Positions 17,080-22,640 of a stretch of 23,696 nucleotides of DNA are shown piece after piece. The stretch is taken from contig CACXFN010000164.1 of assembly GCA_902766915.1 (NCBI GenBank), positions 1 through 23,696 of the forward strand, in the 5' to 3' direction. Below the pieces are notes generated by a model, which had not been told where the DNA came from, ran no database searches, and was given only the letters and a program-made list of their open reading frames with translations. This DNA comes from an uncultured Eubacteriales bacterium. GTDB taxonomy: Bacteria; Bacillota; Clostridia; Peptostreptococcales; Anaerovoracaceae. The stretch's first letter is position 1. Every line of letters starts with the position of its first letter. Made by a program: the position numbers and the translations under genes.

Positions 17080-18810
17080 ATGTTGGATTTTAAGAAAGAG
17101 ATATCTGAACTATTATCAAAGGAACTGCCCGATTTATATTTGGAAGAGATAAAGGATATGATAGAGGTTCCTCAGGATTCCAAGATGGGCGACTATGCAT
17201 TTCCATGCTTTAGACTTGCCAAGACTCTTAGAAAGGCACCCCAAATTATTGCTGCAGAAATAGCGGAAAAGATTCAGGGGAGTGAATTATTTGAGAAGGT
17301 TGAGCAGGTGAACGCATATGTGAATATGTTTGTTTCAAAGGATAAGCTTGGCCAGGATACAATATCCTCAATCATTCAGGGAGGAGATAATTATGGGACT
17401 TCCGATATGAGGAAGGATAGAACCGTCATAGTTGAATACTCTTCTCCTAACATTGCTAAGCCCTTCCATATAGGTCATATAAGATCAACTGTAATCGGAA
17501 ACTCCATTTACAAAATATATCAAGCCCTCGGATTTGATATGGTTAGAATCAATCATTTAGGTGATTACGGCACCCAATTCGGAAAAATGATTTGTGCGTA
17601 TAGGCATTGGGGAAATAGAGAGGATGTTGAGAAGGAACCCATAAAAACTCTCCTGGATTATTACACCAAATTCCATGTGGAAGCGGAAACCAATCCGGCA
17701 TTGGAAGATGAGGCAAGAGAAATTTTTGCCAAATTGGAAAAGGGTGAAAAAGAAGAAGTTGAACTATGGCAGTGGTTCAGGGATGAGAGTCTTAAAGAAT
17801 TCAGCAGGGTATACGACATGTTGGGTATCGAATTCGATTCCTATGCCGGAGAAAGCTTCTATTCAGATAAGATGCCCCGACATGAGAAGGAATTAGAGGA
17901 GAGTGGAATTCTTCAGGAATCCCGTGGAGCAAAAATAGTAGATTTGGAGGAAGAAGGACTGGGAGTCGCCTTGATTAAGAAATCCGACGGTTCTTCCATC
18001 TATATCACCAGAGACATAGCCGCTGCGATATATAGAAAAGAAACATATAATTTCTATAAGAATATCTATGTGGTTGCATCTCAGCAGAGTCTTCACTTCC
18101 AGCAGCTTTTCACCATTCTTAGAAAAATGGGATATGAGGAATGCGCCGATGGATGTGTACACGTACCCTTCGGTCTAGTTAGATTGGAAGAGGGAACCAT
18201 GTCCACCAGACATGGAAGAGTTGTATTCCTGGAAGATGTTCTAAATAAGGCTGTTGAGAAAACCAGAGAAATCATAGCAGAAAAGAACCCGGGTGCAGAT
18301 AATATCGATGAAATTGCCGCTCAGGTAGGAATCGGTGCAGTAGTATTTAATGAGCTTTCCAATAACCGTATTAAGGACTATACCTTTAAGTGGGACACAG
18401 TTCTTAACTTTGATGGTGAGACGGGCCCATATGTCCAATATACCCATGCCAGGTGCTGCAGCCTATTAAAACGCGCGGGAGAAGAAATAACATCAAAGGC
18501 TGAAACCCTTGGAAAAACAGGGAATATTGACTTTGGATATCTGGCAGGAGATGCTGCTCATGAACTTATCAAACTGCTTTACAATTATCCTGATGTCATA
18601 ATTCAGGCAGCTGAGAAATATGAGCCTTCACTTATTACCAGACATATTATTGACATTGCTCAGGAGTTTAACCGCTTCTACCATGATGAGCATATTATTA
18701 CCGAGAATGAAGATGAAAAGATAGCAAAGATAGCATTGGTATTGGCAACAAAGAATGTGCTTAGAAACGGATTGGCCTTACTGGGAGTTGCCGCACCGGA
18801 GCGCATGTAG
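17080..18810 (+). CDS. argS: Arginyl-tRNA synthetase
   Basis: This class I synthetase charges tRNA-Arg in the cytoplasm and needs the tRNA present to activate arginine. The N-terminal Arg-specific domain (about 1-85) contains KMGDYAFPCFRLAKTL. The catalytic core starts at VEYSSPNIAKPFHIGHIRST, with the HIGH motif at 130-133, and continues with NHLGDYGTQFGKM. The degenerate KMSKS counterpart is TMSTRHG in LEEGTMSTRHGRVVFLEDVL. The C-terminal DALR-type anticodon-binding domain begins near YVQYTHARCCSLLKRA. The 576 residues are a normal length. AGGAG upstream of the ATG is the ribosome binding site. It follows mutS2 by 30 bases and probably shares its transcript. Confidence 0.97.
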   Translation: MLDFKKEISELLSKELPDLYLEEIKDMIEVPQDSKMGDYAFPCFRLAKTLRKAPQIIAAEIAEKIQGSELFEKVEQVNAYVNMFVSKDKLGQDTISSIIQGGDNYGTSDMRKDRTVIVEYSSPNIAKPFHIGHIRSTVIGNSIYKIYQALGFDMVRINHLGDYGTQFGKMICAYRHWGNREDVEKEPIKTLLDYYTKFHVEAETNPALEDEAREIFAKLEKGEKEEVELWQWFRDESLKEFSRVYDMLGIEFDSYAGESFYSDKMPRHEKELEESGILQESRGAKIVDLEEEGLGVALIKKSDGSSIYITRDIAAAIYRKETYNFYKNIYVVASQQSLHFQQLFTILRKMGYEECADGCVHVPFGLVRLEEGTMSTRHGRVVFLEDVLNKAVEKTREIIAEKNPGADNIDEIAAQVGIGAVVFNELSNNRIKDYTFKWDTVLNFDGETGPYVQYTHARCCSLLKRAGEEITSKAETLGKTGNIDFGYLAGDAAHELIKLLYNYPDVIIQAAEKYEPSLITRHIIDIAQEFNRFYHDEHIITENEDEKIAKIALVLATKNVLRNGLALLGVAAPERM

Positions 18811-18836
18811 GAAATAACGCATGTAAACGCGTGTAA
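18801..18836 (+). repeat. Three 10-bp units at the argS stop, each ending in a stop triplet
   Basis: gcgcatgtag (18801-18810, containing the argS TAG), acgcatgtaa (18817-18826) and acgcgtgtaa (18827-18836) are near-identical. The last two are directly adjacent. They fill almost the entire argS-radical SAM spacer. Confidence 0.65.
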
Positions 18837-18846
18837 GGGATACGAA

Positions 18847-19782
18847 ATGAGATACGAAGGCGATATATATAGACCACCAAGTGAAGCATATAGTTATCTT
18901 CTTCAGGTAACCATAGGATGCTCACATAACAAATGCACCTTTTGCAGTATGTTTAAGGCAAAGCAGTTTAGGGTGCGGAAAATAGAAGAGGTAATGGAGG
19001 ATCTGGAGGCCGCCAGAAGGTATTATTCCAAAGTGGGCAGAATCTTCCTATGCGATGGAGACGCTCTTTGTTTAAAGAACGACAAGCTGATTCCAATTCT
19101 GGATAAGATAGCTGAACTGTTCCCGGAATGTCAGAGGGTTGGAATCTATGCCCGTTCAAATGACGTACTTAGAAAGACAGATGAGGAACTTAAGGAATTG
19201 GTTGATCACGGATTGGGCATCGTATATATTGGTGCGGAGTCCGGTTCGGACAGAGTCTTGAAACTCATAAATAAGGGTGTAACCAGAGAAGAAATCAAAG
19301 AGTCGGTCAGACGCTGTGAGGAAATAGGCCTCCCCACATCGGTCACTTTTATTTCCGGCATGGGGGGAAAGGAACTTTGGAAGGAGCACGCTGTAGAAAC
19401 CGGAACCTTAATTGCAGAAATGGGAGCATCATATGTGGGTCTTTTAACCCTTATGGTAAGTCCCGATGCGCCTATTTATGATGAAATCCAAAGCGGAAAA
19501 TTTGAAGTCCTATCAGGAGAAGAAGTTGTGGCAGAGACACATCTTTTACTGGAGTGTACCAATATAGATGTGGCTAAGGCATCCTACGGTGAATACCTGG
19601 TTAGCAATTTGGATGATGCGGTTATGTTCCCCAGGACCTGTGTCTTCAGAAGCAATCATGCATCCAACTATGTTTCCCTTCGTGGGGATTTACCTAAGGA
19701 TAGAGAATACATGCTTGGACTTTTAGAAAGAGCCATGGAAAACATTGGCCTCTTAAAGGATGAACGATTTAGAATGTTATAG
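18847..19782 (+). CDS. Radical SAM protein of unknown function (GCSHNKCTFC type)
   Basis: This is a predicted radical S-adenosylmethionine enzyme, substrate unknown. The cluster-binding cysteines are in TIGCSHNKCTFCSMF at residues 25, 30 and 33. The CX4CX2C spacing differs from the textbook CX3CX2C, but GCSHNKCTFC recurs in a broad clostridial family. The TIM-barrel motifs follow: FLCDGDALCL, IYARSNDVL, and GIVYIGAESGSDRVLKLINKG with the conserved GAESGS. The 311 residues match the short members, with no B12-binding or extra iron-sulfur domain. AAGGGA (18835-18840) is a good ribosome binding site. It lies between argS and a TPR gene, and neither suggests a substrate. Confidence 0.88.
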   Translation: MRYEGDIYRPPSEAYSYLLQVTIGCSHNKCTFCSMFKAKQFRVRKIEEVMEDLEAARRYYSKVGRIFLCDGDALCLKNDKLIPILDKIAELFPECQRVGIYARSNDVLRKTDEELKELVDHGLGIVYIGAESGSDRVLKLINKGVTREEIKESVRRCEEIGLPTSVTFISGMGGKELWKEHAVETGTLIAEMGASYVGLLTLMVSPDAPIYDEIQSGKFEVLSGEEVVAETHLLLECTNIDVAKASYGEYLVSNLDDAVMFPRTCVFRSNHASNYVSLRGDLPKDREYMLGLLERAMENIGLLKDERFRML

Positions 19783-19803
19783 AACTAAATGCTATAAGAA
19801 CTA
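19773..19803 (+). repeat. 15/16-bp tandem duplication spanning the radical SAM stop codon
   Basis: aatgttatagaacta (19773-19787, holding the TAG stop) is followed by aatgctataagaacta (19788-19803). The next bases (aatgg) begin a third partial copy and supply the ATG of the TPR gene. Confidence 0.7.
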
Positions 19804-20898
19804 ATGGATAAAAAAGACACTGTAAAAACGAATAATGAGCTTATAAATAATGAGTTTATAAATGATAGACTCGGCGAATACCTAATTCCGTATCTGGAGG
19901 AATATTTATTCGACGAACTATCCGATTCCTATTTAGAAAAGGCAGGAGCAAAGGATATTTTGTCCGGTATTCCTGTGCCTATAAAAAAGACAGAACTAAC
20001 TGAACTTACAAATATCAAAATTGCCCGTAGTATGGCCATGGTGATGGGATGTGATGTCAATTTCCCTCATAAGGAAGCGTATCGGACTTACATTAATAGG
20101 GTTTTTGGCAAGGACTTTGTATTACCCCTTTTAAATGAGGGCGTGGAACTGGCTGCAAATGGTGACTATGAAAGAGCTTGCATATGCTTTAGAGGAGCAT
20201 TTATGCTGGATAATAGCAACGTGGATGCAGTTTATTGCTATGGAAGATCCTGCAAGGAAGCCTATGAAAACGGTGAAGGCGAGGAGTATGTGGGAAGGTT
20301 CAAAGCAGAATCCCTGGAGGCTTTTGAACGCATGACCTTGATGGCGCCTACTGATGAGAGAGGCTACTATTTCCTGGGATATGCCTATCTGAATCTGGGA
20401 CTCTATATGAAGGCAAAGCTGACCTTTGAAGAATACCTGAAACTTGCCGATGTAGAGATTGAGGAAACAGCAGGCCTTCCGGATGAATTCCTTGATGATA
20501 GAGAAGATGTAATAGAGGAAGTGAAAACATGGATTGCCAAATTGGATGCTCCTGTGGAAATCGAAAAGGCATATAATATGGTGCTTTCCGGCAGGTATCA
20601 TGAAGGAATAGAATCACTACTGCCATATACGGAGAATAAACAGTATAAAGACTGGTGGCCGCTATACTATTATCTGGGAACAGCGTATAAAAATCTGAAT
20701 GACTATGAAGCTGCAATAAAGCATTTCAAAAAGGTATTGGAATTTGCCCCCAGCGACATTAATACCATGGAAGAATTGGTAGAACTATACGATGCTGTAG
20801 GCGATTCTGAAAACAGGGAAAAATACAGTAGTAAGATAAAAGTAGTTCAGCGCAATTTGGAGGAAGAGAGAGCAGAAAGAAATCCCGACGTTAGCTAA
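19804..20898 (+). CDS. TPR-repeat protein of unknown function
   Basis: No specific function is recognised. The 364 residues lack a signal peptide or membrane segment, so it is probably cytoplasmic. TPR-like helical pairs are seen at about 114-138 (AANGDYERACICFRGAFML), 185-218 (ERGYYFLGYAYLNLGLYMKA and its pair helix) and 284-333 (WWPLYYYLGTAYKNLNDYEA, then HFKKVLEFAPSD). The N-terminal 100 residues are not TPR-like; they start with an in-frame 15-bp repeat. The protein is acidic and probably binds a protein partner. The ATG has no clear Shine-Dalgarno, is 21 bases after the radical SAM stop and lies inside a tandem duplication. Translation may be coupled or weak, and a later start cannot be excluded. 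The cobalamin riboswitch unit begins downstream. Confidence 0.8.
   Translation: MDKKDTVKTNNELINNEFINDRLGEYLIPYLEEYLFDELSDSYLEKAGAKDILSGIPVPIKKTELTELTNIKIARSMAMVMGCDVNFPHKEAYRTYINRVFGKDFVLPLLNEGVELAANGDYERACICFRGAFMLDNSNVDAVYCYGRSCKEAYENGEGEEYVGRFKAESLEAFERMTLMAPTDERGYYFLGYAYLNLGLYMKAKLTFEEYLKLADVEIEETAGLPDEFLDDREDVIEEVKTWIAKLDAPVEIEKAYNMVLSGRYHEGIESLLPYTENKQYKDWWPLYYYLGTAYKNLNDYEAAIKHFKKVLEFAPSDINTMEELVELYDAVGDSENREKYSSKIKVVQRNLEEERAERNPDVS
19831..19869 (+). repeat. 15-bp tandem repeat in the 5' end of the TPR gene
   Basis: aataatgagcttata (19831-19845) and aataatgagtttata (19846-19860) differ at one base and are followed by a partial third copy. They encode NNELI-NNEFI-ND, so the reading frame is kept. 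Confidence 0.75.
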
Positions 20899-20966
20899 AG
20901 GGGATTTCAAGTGGTTAATCAATATATTTAGATGTAAGGGTAGAATGAGCCCCAATATGAAGTGCC

Positions 20967-20995
20967 TTGATTGAGAGAAAACCATGGGGTATAAT
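20967..20995 (+). promoter_or_regulatory. Sigma-A-type promoter of the cobalamin riboswitch transcript
   Basis: TTGATT (20967-20972), a 17-base spacer and a perfect TATAAT (20990-20995) make one of the two best promoters in the window. Transcription should start near 21002, just before the riboswitch aptamer. The preceding 68 bases after the TPR stop hold no gene and no convincing terminator. Confidence 0.85.
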
Positions 20996-21002
20996 TATAT
21001 TC

Positions 21003-21095
21003 GGCAAATATGACATTACTTCTGGAATCAGGTGAGATTCCTGAGCGGTCCCGCCACTGTAAACTTTTAGTAAGCCAGACCCAGTTGTGATGTTA
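21003..21095 (+). ncRNA. Cobalamin riboswitch aptamer (compact form)
   Basis: The conserved core is present: a GGTGAGATTCC element (21031-21041) within a TCAGG/CCTGA stem, then the diagnostic GCGGTCCCGCCACTGTAA (21045-21062) and a degenerate B12-box-like AAGCCAGACCCA (21072-21083). A closing stem can be drawn between tgacatt (21011-21017) and gatgtta (21089-21095), with two G-U pairs. The part 5' of the core is short, so the peripheral P2 region is reduced compared with the long AdoCbl class. Position directly after a promoter and before a secreted-protein gene fits a cis-acting B12 sensor. The ligand form (adenosyl-, methyl- or aquo-cobalamin) cannot be told by eye. Confidence 0.92.
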
Positions 21096-21101
21096 GTTTT
21101 A

Positions 21102-21135
21102 TAGTTTTAGGAGCGATGGACTCCGGAAAGGACTA
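21102..21135 (+). promoter_or_regulatory. Riboswitch expression platform: hairpin covering the ribosome binding site
   Basis: The arms tagttttaggag (21102-21113) and ctccggaaaggacta (21121-21135) can pair: four G-C/A-T pairs next to the loop, an internal bulge, then seven pairs including two G-U. The 3' arm contains the Shine-Dalgarno GGAAAGGA (21125-21132), seven bases before the ATG at 21139. The hairpin loop carries TGGAC (21117-21121), which can pair with GGTCC... in the aptamer loop (21047-21051), the classic L5-L13 kissing contact. No T-run follows, so control of translation rather than termination is expected, with B12 switching the gene off. Confidence 0.7.
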
Positions 21136-21138
21136 AAA

Positions 21139-22425
21139 ATGTTTAAAGGGAAAAATATCAAAAGAATTCTAGCTGTGCTCATGATGGCGCTAATGATGAT
21201 TTCATTTATGCCAACCATGGGCGTTTTTGCTGATGAAACAGTTTCAAATGATACTGTACCAGCTAGTGAGTCTGTAGAAAACACCACTACACCGGCAGAG
21301 AATAGTGGAGAAGAGCAGAGCACACCTCCTGCAGAAGGTTCCGAGGAGGGAAAGCAGGAAGCTGCTGAGGAGACAAAGGAAGATTCCGGTGAAGCTGCAA
21401 CTGATACAGCTAATGAAACATCAACAACCGGTGCAGAAGAAGTTGCTCCGACAAATCCGGAAGAACCTGCTTCTGAAGGAACAGATGCTATTAAGGTATA
21501 CATCACTATCAGTAAGGATGGCGAAGTTGTAGAGGATAGGAATGGCGAAAAGGTTGCAGTAGTTCCTGTTGAACTGTTAGGAAAGAAAGAATACACATTG
21601 GATGATGTATTTAAGTCTGCACACGGTCAATACCATAAGGATGGAGAAGAAGCCTATGGTACAGCTGAATCTCAGTGGGGCCTTGGTGTATCTAAGCTCT
21701 GGGGTATTGAAAATGGTGGCAATTACGGCTACCAAATCAATAATGGTGAAGTAATGGTTATGGGACCAACCCAGGCTGTAAATGATGGTGACATCGTAGA
21801 TGCATATGTTATTAAGAACAACTATCCTGATACGGAAGCTTATGCTACATTCAATCAGCCAATCGTAATAGTTGAAAAGGGCGAGTCCATCAATTACAAA
21901 CTTGTTTCCGCCACTTATGATGAAAACTTCAATATGGTATTTGTACCGGTTGAAGGAGCAACTATTTACTCAGATGGCGACAAGATGGATTGGGTTACAG
22001 ATGCGAATGGTCTAATGTGGATTAAATACAACGAAGAAGGCGAACATATAATTACAGCCACTAAGACAAAAGAACTTAATGGTGAAGTTGTTCCTGCTAT
22101 TACAGCTGCTGTATCAAGAGTAATTGTAAAAGCCAAAGAAGAACCGGCTAAGGAAGAGACTGAAGTATACCCACCAATTCCGGGATGTGAGGAATCCGAG
22201 ACAAAGACAGAAACAAAGCCTGCTGAAACCAAGGAAGATACAAAGGCAACTGACACAAAGGCAAATACTAATAGTGGTGCAGCATCCGGAACAGCAACCA
22301 AGGCAACAGGTTCAGCTACTGGCGTACCAAAGACAGGCGATAATGAGAACATGGGAGCATTTATGGTTCTTGGACTTGGCGCAGCTCTAGTGCTGGTAGC
22401 AACAAAGAGAATTAAGTCCAGATAA
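21139..22425 (+). CDS. Sortase-type surface protein with DUF4430 (transcobalamin-like) domain, B12-riboswitch controlled
   Basis: This is a predicted wall-anchored corrinoid-binding protein. A signal peptide (basic KNIKR, hydrophobic 10-29, likely cleavage after GVFA31) is followed by a Glu/Thr/Pro-rich linker (32-115). Residues about 116-228 match DUF4430, the family related to the C-terminal domain of animal transcobalamin and intrinsic factor: YTLDDVFKSA, WGLGVSKLWGIENGGNYGYQ, INNGEVMVMG and the conserved NDGDIVDAYV. A second beta-rich, Ig-like region spans about 237-332. A low-complexity Lys/Thr/Ala linker leads to VPKTG (396-400), a hydrophobic helix and the basic tail KRIKSR, a sortase sorting signal with Val in place of Leu. 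The upstream cobalamin riboswitch supports a role in B12 capture. Binding itself is inferred; no transporter or sortase is in the window. Confidence 0.88.
   Translation: MFKGKNIKRILAVLMMALMMISFMPTMGVFADETVSNDTVPASESVENTTTPAENSGEEQSTPPAEGSEEGKQEAAEETKEDSGEAATDTANETSTTGAEEVAPTNPEEPASEGTDAIKVYITISKDGEVVEDRNGEKVAVVPVELLGKKEYTLDDVFKSAHGQYHKDGEEAYGTAESQWGLGVSKLWGIENGGNYGYQINNGEVMVMGPTQAVNDGDIVDAYVIKNNYPDTEAYATFNQPIVIVEKGESINYKLVSATYDENFNMVFVPVEGATIYSDGDKMDWVTDANGLMWIKYNEEGEHIITATKTKELNGEVVPAITAAVSRVIVKAKEEPAKEETEVYPPIPGCEESETKTETKPAETKEDTKATDTKANTNSGAASGTATKATGSATGVPKTGDNENMGAFMVLGLGAALVLVATKRIKSR
22237..22266 (+). repeat. 15-bp tandem repeat in the wall-linker of the DUF4430 protein
   Basis: gatacaaaggcaact and gacacaaaggcaaat encode DTKAT-DTKAN. 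Flanking codons are similarly Thr/Lys/Ala rich, as expected for a flexible wall-spanning linker. Confidence 0.6.
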
Positions 22426-22456
22426 TAAGTCGGACAAATTCAAAGAAAAACTTGAT

Positions 22457-22487
22457 GAGGCAGTCCCAATTGGGGCTGTCTCTTTTA
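22457..22487 (+). terminator. Rho-independent terminator after the DUF4430 gene
   Basis: gaggcagtccc (22457-22467) pairs with ggggctgtctc (22472-22482) over 11 pairs including two G-U, with an AATT loop, followed by ttttata. It lies 31 bases after the stop codon. Confidence 0.88.
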
Positions 22488-22492
22488 TATAG

Positions 22493-22523
22493 CAAAACCC
22501 CACGTCACGCGGGGATGGTTTTG
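22493..22523. repeat. 31-base imperfect inverted repeat between two surface-protein genes
   Basis: caaaacc (22493-22499) and ggttttg (22517-22523) are perfect complements enclosing a smaller CCCC...GGGG hairpin. It lies six bases after the upstream terminator. It might be a back-up terminator or an operator. Its CCCCACG...GCGGGGATGG core resembles type I-E CRISPR repeats, but it occurs once only. Confidence 0.5.
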
Positions 22524-22572
22524 GATTTGAGACAGAGAAAAGCAATTCATTAGACCTTCACCTAATAATCAT

Positions 22573-22602
22573 TTGACTAAAAAGCGCATTTCGGGTTATA
22601 AT
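22573..22602 (+). promoter_or_regulatory. Sigma-A-type promoter for the CWB2 protein gene
   Basis: TTGACT (22573-22578) and a perfect TATAAT (22597-22602) are separated by 18 bases. A start near 22609 gives a leader of about 30 bases. A 10-bp palindrome, ttcttaagaa (22602-22611), overlaps the end of the -10 element and the likely start point and could be an operator. Confidence 0.8.
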
Positions 22603-22640
22603 TCTTAAGAAATCTTAATAATTAGTGAGGGTAATCATAA

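Noticed and set aside
18847..19782. Radical SAM gene as a B12-dependent enzyme linked to the riboswitch
   Set aside because: The protein has no N-terminal B12-binding domain and lies upstream of the riboswitch promoter, so no link can be claimed.
20131..20601. Long minus-strand open frame inside the TPR gene
   Set aside because: It is opposite a well-supported coding gene, has no ribosome binding site or recognisable motif, and reads as a shadow frame.
20899..20966. Terminator after the TPR gene
   Set aside because: Only scattered GGGG and CCCC runs are present, without a compact stem or a T-run.
21099..21596. Minus-strand open frame over the riboswitch end and linker of the DUF4430 gene
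   Set aside because: Its Ser/Val/Pro-rich composition is the complement of the Glu/Thr/Ala-rich linker codons, and it has no motifs of its own.
22493..22523. CRISPR array suggested by a repeat-like hairpin
   Set aside because: Only one copy is present and the flanks contain no further repeats, spacers or cas genes.
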